A stretch of DNA of 64,000 nucleotides from Xylanibacter ruminicola (GTDB lineage: Bacteria > Bacteroidota > Bacteroidia > Bacteroidales > Bacteroidaceae): contig NZ_FNRF01000002.1 of NCBI RefSeq assembly GCF_900107775.1, positions 727,518 to 791,517 on the forward strand. The letters run 5' to 3'. Made by a program: the position numbers and the translations under genes. Positions 46,378 to 54,899 of the stretch are shown in pieces. Each line of letters starts with the position of its first letter. Position 1 is the stretch's first letter. Below the pieces are notes generated by a model. The model did no database searches and was not told the origin of the DNA. It worked only from the letters and a program-made list of their open reading frames with translations.

Positions 46378-46509
46378 ATTCCTTTCTTTTCTCACAACAC
46401 GGATTTCTTCATTAATTTCGTCTAATGAAAGTTCTTGGCCATTATCTGATTCAGCCAAACGTCTCTGCTGCTTGAATAATTCTAACGCTCTTGATTCTAA
46501 CTTACTCAT
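46324..46509 (-). CDS. small antitoxin-like helical protein
   Basis: Protein of 61 residues from ATG 46509 (MSKLESRALELFKQQRRL). The core SLDEINEEIRVVRKERNKKG resembles the C-terminal part of RelB/ParD-style antitoxins. No toxin gene adjoins. The last ~15 residues (GMSIAADSSL...) are read from the antisense of the hairpin repeat. Left-facing promoter TACTTTTGC at 46534-46542. Confidence 0.5.
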   Translation of the reverse strand: MSKLESRALELFKQQRRLAESDNGQELSLDEINEEIRVVRKERNKKGMSIAADSSLKYEKF

Positions 46510-46533
46510 AATGAAAAAATTTATGATTACCCA

Positions 46534-46615
46534 GCAAAAGTACAACAAATTTCGCATCCTGCAAAACAAAACAACGATTATTTTTGGTGGTTTGCAAAAT
46601 TCCATGTACATTTGC
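46534..46615. promoter_or_regulatory. divergent promoter module, copy 4
   Basis: Left-facing TACTTTTGC (46534-46542), palindrome TTTCGCATCCTGCAAAA (46550-46566), right-facing TACATTTGC (46607-46615). Nearly identical to the module at 44.0 kb over about 90 bp. Confidence 0.65.
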
Positions 46616-46621
46616 AGCCAA

Positions 46622-46700
46622 ATTAGTTTTTCATAATTTATATAATCATAATATAATCATAGTGAGAGGAATCAGCAGCGACTGCTCATTCCTCTTTTTT
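46622..46700 (+). ncRNA. candidate small RNA, repeat family copy 4
   Basis: Terminal hairpin GAGGAAT...ATTCCTC (46666-46694) with six T. The loop here has one extra C (AGCGACTGC in place of AGCGATGC), which lengthens the inner stem as GCAG-CGA-CTGC. The 5' hairpin is degenerate. It overlaps the last codons and stop of Nudix paralogue 2. Confidence 0.55.
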
Positions 46701-47072
46701 GATGTCCTCAACCACAACCAAATCGGCTGGTAACCAATCTACGCTATCAAGTTGATCTATAGTTAGCCAGCGGGCTGCTTCGTGCTCGTTAAGGTGTAAA
46801 GCCTCATCAAGCAAACTGCAATAATAGCAATGCATGGTAAGGTGGAACTTGGGGTAATCGTAATCTACGGTACACACAAATGTATCCACGCTTATCTCTG
46901 TAGAAAGTTCCTCGCGTATCTCACGTTTCAAGGCTGCCTCGGGTGTTTCGCCTGGTTCCACTTTACCACCGGGGAACTCCCACCAGTCCTTCCATTCGCC
47001 ATAACCGCGCTGGGTGGCGAACACCTTATCGTCTTTGCGAATAATCGCTGCTACTACTTCAATCTGCTTCAT
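46686..47072 (-). CDS. Nudix hydrolase, MutT-like (paralogue 2)
   Basis: Protein of 128 residues from ATG 47072 (MKQIEVVAAII), very similar to the gene at 44.2 kb. Nudix box GGKVEPGETPEAALKREIREEL. Stop TGA (46686-46688) is supplied by the hairpin repeat, as in paralogue 1. Left-facing promoter TACTTTTGC near 47080-47088. A longer frame upstream is through promoter sequence. Confidence 0.88.
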   Translation of the reverse strand: MKQIEVVAAIIRKDDKVFATQRGYGEWKDWWEFPGGKVEPGETPEAALKREIREELSTEISVDTFVCTVDYDYPKFHLTMHCYYCSLLDEALHLNEHEAARWLTIDQLDSVDWLPADLVVVEDIKKEE

Positions 47073-47138
47073 AATCGTCTGCAAAAGTAGTACTTTTTTT
47101 CGATATACTTGCAAAATTTCATTCGTGGGTACAACAAT

Positions 47139-47204
47139 TTTCGTATCTAGCAAAACAAAAAGTAGATTTTATTTGGTGATTTACAAAAATACGTGTACTT
47201 TTGC
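47139..47204 (+). promoter_or_regulatory. promoter module, copy 5
   Basis: Palindrome-like TTTCGTATCTAGCAAAA (47139-47155), right-facing TACTTTTGC (47196-47204). Very similar to copy 3; left-facing element absent. Confidence 0.55.
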
Positions 47205-47210
47205 AGCCAT

Positions 47211-47319
47211 ATTAGTTTTTTTATATTTTTATGGAATCTCGCAGTGATGCGAGGATGGTTTAAGTTAAAGTACAAGATACCATAGGAATCAGCAGCGATG
47301 CTCATTCCTTCTTTTTTTT
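47211..47319 (+). ncRNA. candidate small RNA, repeat family copy 5
   Basis: Upstream hairpin CTCGCA-GTGA-TGCGAG (47238-47252 region), terminal hairpin AGGAAT...ATTCCT (47284-47309) followed by CTTTTTTTT. Here no convergent gene follows; the downstream gene is on the plus strand, so the RNA stands alone. Confidence 0.6.
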
Positions 47320-47483
47320 CTATTAAAGCGAAGTATTTAAGTTAATAATTGTAAACAACATACATCTCATCAAAATTTATTGTTATTTATGCGATAAAAA
47401 TTTGGCCAAGTAAAACAATTGCACTAACTTTGCCTCCTGGAAATGTAATGAAAAGATCTATTAACTTAATACATATTTATATT

Positions 47484-49322
47484 ATGAAAAGAAAAAGACT
47501 TATTTGGTTGCTGGCAGGAGCAATTGCCTTCTGCAGCACTAGCATGATGCAAACCTCATGTACAAAAGCAGAAGACAATCCTGTAATGCCCGAGGAGGGA
47601 ACATCGGGAATGGTGGGTGGCAACGAGTTTACGCCCACACAGTTGATTAAGACGTATATCTATGTAGCACCAGGAGTGGATCCCGATGTGAAACAAGCCA
47701 TCGATTGGGCCTCGAAGGGTGCAATCGACCAGCTGAGCGAAACGTTGTCGATACCTGTATACGTAGTCAACAAACTTACCGACCTGAGCGACGAGCAAAT
47801 GGATGATATCATGTATAGTGGCGAGACGGTGCTACTGATGAACCCTGTGGAGAGCGAGATTAAGGCATATCTGGAAACCCACGACTACATCACTCTCGAT
47901 CCAGAAATTACCGACTCTACCTGGATTCTGGGATTCAACAATAACACAAAGATTCTCATCGACAAACTGAGCCAAACAGGCGACCCCGTGGCTGACAATG
48001 CCAATCGCAACGAAAAGGCATATGTAGCACTGTCGGGAGTGTTTACAGCTTTCGCCGAGCGCTACGAGGGCTATACCGGAGCCTTCGGCGGCGATGATAA
48101 AGAAGACACCAAGAAGATGGAGAACCTGTTTGCATCGTACCACTTTGTGCATGTAAACTCATATTCTGCCCACGTGCACTACGACACCACATGGGGCGAG
48201 AAGTACTATCTTGACGGAACAGGTTCGGCCACCACTCTGCTCGACGTTTATCCAGTACACGTGTACGAGGGACAGGCTGGAGCAGGCGACTACTTTGCTG
48301 TTAAGATGAATACCAGCGTGGCCAATGCCGGCATGTGGAAGGGTAAAGGCTGGAATAGACGTGTAGGTATATACATCCGCCACTGCGGATTGTGGGCTAC
48401 CAACTTTGACACTCAAGTTGTGCCGATGAAGGACGAAAACACAGTGATGCCTCAGACAGAACTGCAGTTCCTGGCAGCATGTCCACCAACACCAGGCACC
48501 ACCACCAATCAGAAGTATTATGAAGACTCTAAGTCGTTCAGCCTTAACGTTTCGGCTACAGGTAAGCTGGAGGCTGGCGAAGAGGCTAAACCAGGCGAAG
48601 AACCTACAGCCAAGAAATCAAAGAGCTTGCAGGTACAGTTGTCCATGGGCTGGAACTGGACCCACAAGGAGAGCTATACCATACAGAATGTAGAGATTGA
48701 GGATCGTCATGCCGGAAACAGCATCGATTGGAACATCAAGTTCAACGATCTGCCTCACTACGATTGGGACGAGGACTACGGATTTAAGATCACCGAATCG
48801 CTGCCATACCGCAACACGCAGGCACTCAACGCATCGTGGATGTGGTACGATCCCAATGCCAAGGACGAGAGCGATACCAAGCCTCTGCTCATCAAGGTTA
48901 CCACCAATCCTCAGTACGAGATGCAGACCTTCTGGACCACCAAGGCCGACCTGAAGTCTGTATATTACAACCACTCTAAGACAGAATTCTTCAAGATACC
49001 ACGCCCCAACAACAAGCATGCCGGCGAGCTGGTAATCAAGAACGACCTGAAGGATGATGCTTACATCTCTGATATCCGTGTATATCGCAAGGGCACTAAT
49101 ATTATGGTGGGCAACTACAGCATGTCGGTACCTAACGGCGAGGAGCAGTCTCTGGGCCATTATCTGTCGAATAATCAGGCGTATATAGTTACGTTTAAGG
49201 CCACGTTCGGCGATGGATCAACAGCCTACTACACCTATTCGCTTAACGATGGCATAAAGGTAACTCATAACACTACCACAAAGCTCTATGCACGAAACGA
49301 CTTCACTGCAGAAGGCGCTTGA
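47484..49322 (+). CDS. leukocidin/hemolysin-like lipoprotein
   Basis: Protein of 612 residues from ATG 47484 (MKRKRLIWLLAGAIAF), after a -7 element TAACTTTGC (near 47426-47434). Signal peptide with lipobox-like MQTSC. The C-terminal half (KSLQVQLSMGWNWTHKESYTI, SIDWNIKFNDLP, ALNASWMWYDP) resembles the leukocidin/VCC-type beta-barrel pore-forming domain: paired amphipathic strands and a rim with Trp-rich segments. The N-terminal ~230 residues are of unknown type. It could be a surface-exposed cytolysin-like protein; family assignment is by eye. Confidence 0.5.
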   Translation: MKRKRLIWLLAGAIAFCSTSMMQTSCTKAEDNPVMPEEGTSGMVGGNEFTPTQLIKTYIYVAPGVDPDVKQAIDWASKGAIDQLSETLSIPVYVVNKLTDLSDEQMDDIMYSGETVLLMNPVESEIKAYLETHDYITLDPEITDSTWILGFNNNTKILIDKLSQTGDPVADNANRNEKAYVALSGVFTAFAERYEGYTGAFGGDDKEDTKKMENLFASYHFVHVNSYSAHVHYDTTWGEKYYLDGTGSATTLLDVYPVHVYEGQAGAGDYFAVKMNTSVANAGMWKGKGWNRRVGIYIRHCGLWATNFDTQVVPMKDENTVMPQTELQFLAACPPTPGTTTNQKYYEDSKSFSLNVSATGKLEAGEEAKPGEEPTAKKSKSLQVQLSMGWNWTHKESYTIQNVEIEDRHAGNSIDWNIKFNDLPHYDWDEDYGFKITESLPYRNTQALNASWMWYDPNAKDESDTKPLLIKVTTNPQYEMQTFWTTKADLKSVYYNHSKTEFFKIPRPNNKHAGELVIKNDLKDDAYISDIRVYRKGTNIMVGNYSMSVPNGEEQSLGHYLSNNQAYIVTFKATFGDGSTAYYTYSLNDGIKVTHNTTTKLYARNDFTAEGA

Positions 49323-49353
49323 TATGAGCTAAAACAAATAAACGATAAAAGCG

Positions 49354-49391
49354 AATCCCGACAGCCACTGAGAGCTATCGGGATTCTTTTT
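49354..49391 (+). terminator. intrinsic terminator
   Basis: AATCCCGA (49354-49361) / TCGGGATT (49378-49385) then CTTTTTAAT; ends the leukocidin-like gene. Confidence 0.8.
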
Positions 49392-49760
49392 AATTATAAA
49401 AAACCTTATTGAGATTACAATCCTGCAGCAGCAATCCACTCGTAGATGCAGCTTACAACGCCGAAGAGGGCGATGCCGGCAACCATGCTTCAAGAACAGC
49501 AGAAAAGGATGCACATTGCCTACACATCATAGCCGACAATTTTATTGGTGGTGTAGATATCAAGAATTGAAGGTGATGATGAAAAGAATTGTTTTGGCTA
49601 CGGCTATCGCCCTTGCGTTTATAAGTGCCTGGCATGAAACTAAAATGCAGCATTCGTCGCGATGGCGCGTGCTGCATTTGACAAGTTCTACAATCTGATG
49701 TAAAAGGAGGTTAAAAAACAAAAAGCACTCGGTCATTCGACATAAAATGACTACCTTTGT
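49392..49760. other. gene-poor spacer with possible gene fragments
   Basis: Minus-strand 49415-49486 encodes a 23-residue hydrophobic peptide (MVAGIALFGVVSCIYEWIAA) that looks like the C-terminal helix of a membrane transporter, cut from its gene. Plus-strand 49576-49698 encodes a 40-residue peptide with a signal-like N-terminus (MMKRIVLATAIALAF). Neither is convincing as a gene. There is a hairpin ATGCAGCA...TGCTGCAT near 49647-49677. Confidence 0.3.
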
Positions 49761-49778
49761 AGCCAAATCGTGTGAGAC

Positions 49779-51449
49779 ATGGAGTGGATAAACAATCTGA
49801 TTTTTAATCCATCGGCTATGCAGACCGTAGTGGTACTGTCGCTGATTTGTGCCTTGGGGCTTGCCTTGGGCAAGATTCGGGTCATGGGTATAAGCCTTGG
49901 CGTGGCATTCGTATTTTTTGTTGGTATCCTAGCAGGTAATTTCGGTTTTGAAGTAGATTCCAGGATGCTTGACTATGCCCAAAGTTTCGGTTTGATTCTG
50001 TTTGTCTATTGTCTCGGCCTGAGCGTGGGTCCCGGTTTCTTCGGTTCGCTGGCCCACGAGGGTGTTACACTCAACCTGTGGGGGCTGGCCGTCATTCTCA
50101 TCGGCACGGCGATGGCAGTCTGTCTCTGTCCGCTTACAGGCATCAGTATGCCTGACATGGCGGGACTGCTCTGTGGAGCTACCACCAATACACCTGCACT
50201 GGGTGCTGCCCAGCAGACACTGTCACAGCTGGGCATCCCCCACAGTGGGACGGCCCTCGGTTGTGCCGTCACCTATCCGTTGGGTGTGGTAGGTGTCATC
50301 CTCGCCATCCTGTTTATGCGCAAATTTTTCGTACGCCCTGCCGACCTGATGCCCAGAAGTATCAGTGAAGAGAACGAGACCTACATTGCCCGGTTCAACG
50401 TGGTTAATCCCGCCATCGTTGGCAAGAGTCTGGAAGAGATTGCTACGATGACTCACTTGCGGTTTATCATCTCGCGTATCTGGCGCGGTGACGAAGTCAT
50501 CGTGCCCAAGTCGACAACCCAACTACAGTTGGACGACCGCCTAATGGTAGTCACCAAAAAGGAAGATGCCTCAATGCTCGAAATCCTAATAGGCCTGCAT
50601 GTGGAAGAGCCGGAAGACTGGAACAGCGAGAAGGTGGACTGGAATGCACTCGATAACAAGATGGAGAGCCGCGTGGTAGTGCTCACCAAACCGATACTCA
50701 ACGGCAGGCGACTTGGCAGTCTGAAGATACGCCACACTTACCGTGTCAACATTAGCCGTATCACACGTGGTGACATCAAGTTGCTGGCCACGCCAGACCT
50801 GCGGTTGCAGTATGGTGACCGTCTTCACATCGTGGGTGACCCCAAGTCCGTCGATGCCGTTGAGGCTTTCTTCGGCAACAGCGTTCAGAGCCTAAACGAG
50901 CCCAACCTGGCCGCTATTTTCATTGGCATCATCCTCGGACTTGCCCTGGGCAGTCTCCCGCTCCAGTTGCCTGGCATGAGCATTCCGGTCAGGCTGGGCA
51001 TCGCAGGAGGCCCCATCGTGGTAGGTATCATCGTGGGAGCTTTTGGGCCGCGGTTTCACCTCATCACCTACACTACCCGCAGTGCCTCGCTGATGCTCCG
51101 TAAGTTGGGGCTCTCGCTCTATCTGGCCTCTCTTGGTCTGGATAGTGGCGCACAGTTTTTCGAGACGGTCATAAGACCAGAAGGTATCCTCTGGATTTGC
51201 ATAGGCTTTGCACTCACTGTTGTGCCTGTGCTATTGGTGGGCATGGCTGCCCTGCGGAGCCACAAGTTCGACTACGGCACCATCTGCGGCATCCTTAGCG
51301 GAAGTATGGCCAATCCGATGGCTTTGGCATATGTCAACGACACCATTGAGGGCAACAGTCCTTCCGTCAGTTATGCCACGGTCTATCCTTTGGGCATGTT
51401 CGCCAGAGTTATTCTCGTGCAGATGTTACTTATGATTGCGGGCGGCTGA
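49779..51449 (+). CDS. YidE/YbjL/AspT-type transporter
   Basis: Protein of 556 residues: two membrane domains of about five or six helices each (residues about 10-180 and 375-555) enclosing two RCK_C/TrkA_C domains (about 195-280 and 290-370). This is the AspT:AAE exchanger layout, with the antiporter duplication domains GCAVTYPLGVVGVIL and SYATVYPLGMFARVIL. The substrate may be amino acids such as aspartate, alanine or glutamate; the convergent glutaminase suggests glutamate. Own promoter TACCTTTGT (49752-49760). Confidence 0.9.
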   Translation: MEWINNLIFNPSAMQTVVVLSLICALGLALGKIRVMGISLGVAFVFFVGILAGNFGFEVDSRMLDYAQSFGLILFVYCLGLSVGPGFFGSLAHEGVTLNLWGLAVILIGTAMAVCLCPLTGISMPDMAGLLCGATTNTPALGAAQQTLSQLGIPHSGTALGCAVTYPLGVVGVILAILFMRKFFVRPADLMPRSISEENETYIARFNVVNPAIVGKSLEEIATMTHLRFIISRIWRGDEVIVPKSTTQLQLDDRLMVVTKKEDASMLEILIGLHVEEPEDWNSEKVDWNALDNKMESRVVVLTKPILNGRRLGSLKIRHTYRVNISRITRGDIKLLATPDLRLQYGDRLHIVGDPKSVDAVEAFFGNSVQSLNEPNLAAIFIGIILGLALGSLPLQLPGMSIPVRLGIAGGPIVVGIIVGAFGPRFHLITYTTRSASLMLRKLGLSLYLASLGLDSGAQFFETVIRPEGILWICIGFALTVVPVLLVGMAALRSHKFDYGTICGILSGSMANPMALAYVNDTIEGNSPSVSYATVYPLGMFARVILVQMLLMIAGG

Positions 51450-51450
51450 A

Positions 51451-52365
51451 TTAAAAGATAGACTCTTCGGTCTCAGAGGTCAGCAGTTCCAGTGCCTTCA
51501 TGCCCATGACGGAGTTTCCCTTTATGTTAAGCCGGGGGCTCCAGGTGGCTACGGCATAGTGCAGCGGATGGATGGCCGCTATGCCGCCTCCCACGCCGCT
51601 CTTGCCCGGCAAGCCTACGCGATAAGAGAATTCTCCGGCTTCGTCATAGAATCCGCAGGTCTGCATGATGGCATTTATGCGTTTCACCTGCGACGAGGTG
51701 AGCGACACGCCGCCATAGTTGAATGGTTGCCGATGGTTGGCAAAGGGCAGGAAGGCGTGGGCCAACTCGTGGCACGACATCTCTACGGAGCACATCAGGA
51801 AGTAGAATTCTAGTACACGGGTAATGTCACCCCGAATGTTGCCGTGGTATTTCAGCAGGTTGGCAATGGCTGCGTTCAGGTAGCCGCAACTTTGTTCACT
51901 CTGTGCCACACGGCGGTTGAACCCCACGGTACTGCTGCCACTGAGGCTCCTGACAAAGGTCAGAAACTGTTCCTCGGGGCGGCTCAGCGTAGAGAGCAGC
52001 ACGTCGGCCATGACGATAGCACCGGCGTTGATGAACGGATTGCGGGGAATGCCGTGTTCATATTCCAGCTGTACCAGCGAATTGAACGCATTACCGGAAG
52101 GCTCCTTACCCATGCGCTGCCACAGGCGGTCAGCCTCCTGGCTGAGGCACATGGCTAGGGCAAACACCTTGCTGATGCTCTGCAGCGAGAACCGGGTGCG
52201 CGTGTTGCCTTGCTCGTAGACATTCCCGTCGAGCGTCAGCAGGCACAGGCCAAACTGATTGGCATCTACTTCTGCCAGCATGGGAATATAGTCTGCCTGC
52301 CTCCCTTCATTGGCGAAGGGCAGGCAGGCTGTGTACACCTTATCTATAATCTGTCCGTAGTCCAT
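51451..52365 (-). CDS. glsA: glutaminase A
   Basis: Protein of 304 residues from ATG 52365 (MDYGQIIDKVYTACLP), which is the usual length. ATGs at 52383 and 52392 exist but the promoter TACCTTTGC (minus, 52394-52402) puts the transcript start near 52387. Motifs: FSLQSISKVFALAM (Ser-x-x-Lys catalytic pair), FINAGAIVMADVL and GLPGKSGVGGGI. It hydrolyses glutamine to glutamate and ammonia. Its stop is 1 nt from the transporter stop. Confidence 0.95.
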   Translation of the reverse strand: MDYGQIIDKVYTACLPFANEGRQADYIPMLAEVDANQFGLCLLTLDGNVYEQGNTRTRFSLQSISKVFALAMCLSQEADRLWQRMGKEPSGNAFNSLVQLEYEHGIPRNPFINAGAIVMADVLLSTLSRPEEQFLTFVRSLSGSSTVGFNRRVAQSEQSCGYLNAAIANLLKYHGNIRGDITRVLEFYFLMCSVEMSCHELAHAFLPFANHRQPFNYGGVSLTSSQVKRINAIMQTCGFYDEAGEFSYRVGLPGKSGVGGGIAAIHPLHYAVATWSPRLNIKGNSVMGMKALELLTSETEESIF

Positions 52366-52390
52366 CACTTCAAGCAAAATCATCAATGAC

Positions 52391-52700
52391 ATGGCAAAGG
52401 TACAACAAAAATCTGAGAAAATCAGCGCTTTTGGCGGAATATTTTTCGTTTTGGACAGATTTGACCGTATTCTTTCCTCTGTAATCGACTCCCACCTGGG
52501 ACTTCGCAGTAAGTTGATAGGCTATCAGTACAGCGAGATAATACGGGCCGTCTTCTCCGTTTTCTGCTGTGGCGGCGACTGCATGGAAGACCTCAACCTG
52601 TATCTGAAGGATGTGCACGGTGCTGCGCGGCATAGAAGAACTGGCAACGGAGAACATATCATACACGGTAGAAAAGACGGGCAACGTCTATGATTTTTAT
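52391..52700 (+). pseudogene. IS1380-family transposase remnant
   Basis: The plus frame starts MAKVQQKSEKISAFGGIFFV and continues with DSHLGLRSKLIGYQYSEIIR and CGGDCMEDL, the hallmark N-terminus of IS1380 transposases. Around 52615 the frame shifts: the next frame reads RGIEELATENISYTVEKTGN, also IS1380-like. The copy ends near 52700, about 100 of ~430 residues. The glsA promoter lies in its start. It is an old, inactive fragment. Confidence 0.75.
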
Positions 52701-52709
52701 CTGCGGATT

Positions 52710-54752
52710 TTAGGGAATATCAATCAATGCCTTACCAACTCTAACCAGACGTCCATCTTTTACACAAAGATAGATTACATTTTCTACACTACGTTTAGTG
52801 GATGAGGGGCGGCGCTCGAGTACCTGGCTAATCAAATCGCGCACGCGGACAGGACTATCGGACTGGGCCACCACATCTATAACCAAGTCGAACAATGAAC
52901 CAGGAAAAACGCCCCACTCGACCAGCGAGTAGATGGTTGTTTTACCGATATTTATCAACCTTTCATCCTTGAACAGATAGGGTTTGATTTGTAAAGGGGT
53001 TTTATATTTACTTCGGGGATAAAGCTGTTTATAGCGGGCAAAGATATCGTTAACAAACATTCCCTTACCGTTATCCTTGATAATGTTATAGAATATCTCC
53101 GCGTAATCAATGCGGTTGGCAGGCAACTGCACATAATGATCCTGGACACAGACACCCCAGAAATCCTTGATGATACACTCGAACACATACAAAAAATGCT
53201 CAACACTATCGGCACTAATCACTTTATCCCCCCTCCAATATTTGGGATTGCTTACAAAGGGGCGTAATGATATCTTATCGGTATTTTTACGGAACTTGCG
53301 TACCATGATTTCGAAATCTTCAAAAGCCGAAAAGAAATTAAAGTTTAAATACTTAGCATCGTAAATACAAGTATGGAATGGCTGGTTCCCATTGATATAT
53401 GCAGAGATGTTGCCTATACCTATATCAGTATATCGGGTTGTAAAATGCAATACTCGCGAATCCTGAAATAGGTTAGCCAAGCAGGCATAGGTGTTAAACG
53501 AGATAGACAAATGCTCACGGCGGGAAATATTTTTAAACTGCGACATTTTTGGGGTTAGCACACCAGTAAACGACAGGTTATACGGCTGCCACCATTGGGG
53601 ATTCATCACGTTTTTATAATCCTGGTCGGCAAACGATTTAATTCCAATAATTTGTCGAATTCTCTCTCTTGATAACTTACTGCGAGCTGCGGCCAGCGTA
53701 GCCTCATCACCCAAGCCACAGTACGATGCAAAAATCTTGGCATTATTATTGGTAGTGGTATTAAAATACCTGCACAAGATGTAGAACATAGGATAATGAT
53801 GATGTTTGGCGTAGAACTGACTAACAAATTCGACATCATCGTTACTAAGAAAGTGGAACTGGTACTTGCAGAGATTGTAACGTACGTTATCTGTATTATC
53901 AAAGAGTATCTTATGATATATAGGTTCGAAATCGGCCAACAACTTTTTTAATTGCTGAAAACGCTCTATTCCCACACGAGGCAAACGGTATAATTCTTTT
54001 TCGTCCTTTAGAAAACACATGAACTCAAGATAATCAATCTCACCTTTTACAATTGAACTTTGGGTTCTGTTATCATATCGAGACAGTGTTTCCTCGAACG
54101 CATGTCTCAGCAAAGAATCCTTATCGGGGGTGATATTGGCAAAATGAACCAAACGCACATTATTATCATCCCGATAATAAGAAAGCCTTTTTACGGCTTT
54201 AACAAAATCATAGCAGTCCTCATGAAATAAGGCACGAGCCTTTAAAGTTTCCTTAATCTTTGAACAGATGTTTAATATCATATCCAAACAGGCTAATGCG
54301 TATTTCTCGTTATATACAAATATAATATTACACACTTGATAAGGATAGTACAGCAAGTCGCGTGCAAACAAGGTGTAATCTGGGTAAATGGCACGCAGTG
54401 CATCGATTACGTCAGCTTGATACAGCTGTTGCTTTTCGAGCTCATTCCTAAACAAAATACTAACAGTTTCGATGAGAGCCTTTTCGGATTGGCTTTCAAA
54501 ATCTACAGCATGTTGGCTGATATACGCTTTATATTTTTTTCCGAACTGATGTAGAAAATCGCTCACATCTGCCGGGCAACTGATACCAACGTTTTCAAAA
54601 TTATAACGACGCTTATCGCGGTATATCCAAGGCAACACATCTCTATAAGAGCTGAATAATTTATATATTCCACTCCAGGCATCCCTGCGATAATCCTCCA
54701 TCAGGTTTTGAAACGCAATTTGCAACTTCTTATTATATGTATATTCGAGCAT
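52710..54752 (-). CDS. large DNA-binding protein with sigma-70 region 4-like helix-turn-helix
   Basis: Protein of 680 residues. A segment near residue 360 (TLAAARSKLSRERIRQIIG) matches the sigma-70 region 4 HTH. The C-terminal ~120 residues contain two winged-helix-like parts: FVNDIFARYKQLYP...GKTTIYSLVEWG and VRDLISQVLERRPSSTKRSVENVIYL. The rest is helical and not recognised. Probably a regulator of transcription. Driven by left-facing TACTTTTGT (54793-54801). Related proteins in Bacteroidales are uncharacterised. Confidence 0.55.
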   Translation of the reverse strand: MLEYTYNKKLQIAFQNLMEDYRRDAWSGIYKLFSSYRDVLPWIYRDKRRYNFENVGISCPADVSDFLHQFGKKYKAYISQHAVDFESQSEKALIETVSILFRNELEKQQLYQADVIDALRAIYPDYTLFARDLLYYPYQVCNIIFVYNEKYALACLDMILNICSKIKETLKARALFHEDCYDFVKAVKRLSYYRDDNNVRLVHFANITPDKDSLLRHAFEETLSRYDNRTQSSIVKGEIDYLEFMCFLKDEKELYRLPRVGIERFQQLKKLLADFEPIYHKILFDNTDNVRYNLCKYQFHFLSNDDVEFVSQFYAKHHHYPMFYILCRYFNTTTNNNAKIFASYCGLGDEATLAAARSKLSRERIRQIIGIKSFADQDYKNVMNPQWWQPYNLSFTGVLTPKMSQFKNISRREHLSISFNTYACLANLFQDSRVLHFTTRYTDIGIGNISAYINGNQPFHTCIYDAKYLNFNFFSAFEDFEIMVRKFRKNTDKISLRPFVSNPKYWRGDKVISADSVEHFLYVFECIIKDFWGVCVQDHYVQLPANRIDYAEIFYNIIKDNGKGMFVNDIFARYKQLYPRSKYKTPLQIKPYLFKDERLINIGKTTIYSLVEWGVFPGSLFDLVIDVVAQSDSPVRVRDLISQVLERRPSSTKRSVENVIYLCVKDGRLVRVGKALIDIP

Positions 54753-54792
54753 AGTTTTTTATTGCAATTTTTCTGTTCAGTTTAATTCGGCC

Positions 54793-54826
54793 ACAAAAGT
54801 AACACTTTTTTTCGCAACCAGCAAAA
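54793..54826. promoter_or_regulatory. promoter module, copy 6
   Basis: Left-facing TACTTTTGT (54793-54801) and palindrome-like TTTCGCAACCAGCAAAA (54810-54826). The right-facing -7 element is not recognisable, so the following hairpin may not be a separate RNA. Confidence 0.55.
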
Positions 54827-54867
54827 TTATGATAATAAATATTTTGGTGGTTTGTAAAAAACATAAA

Positions 54868-54899
54868 GAGGAATCAGCAGCGATGCTCATTCCTCTTTC
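54868..54899 (+). ncRNA. repeat family hairpin copy 6
   Basis: Terminal hairpin GAGGAAT...ATTCCTC (54868-54895) with TTT; the 26-nt core is identical to copies at 44.2, 46.3 and 47.3 kb. It precedes the stop of the convergent GH3 gene by about 25 nt. Confidence 0.55.

Noticed and set aside
34893..47319. Hairpin RNAs considered as retron msr-msd
   Set aside because: No reverse transcriptase gene is present in the window.
49415..49698. Two short hydrophobic frames
   Set aside because: They lack promoters and family features; listed only as possible fragments in a spacer.
52611..52805. 64-residue plus-strand frame
   Set aside because: Its first part is the frame-shifted IS1380 remnant and its second part is antisense of the 680-residue gene.
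34995..54895. Hairpin repeats considered as a CRISPR array
   Set aside because: Spacing is irregular by thousands of bases, the repeats are at gene ends and there are no cas genes.
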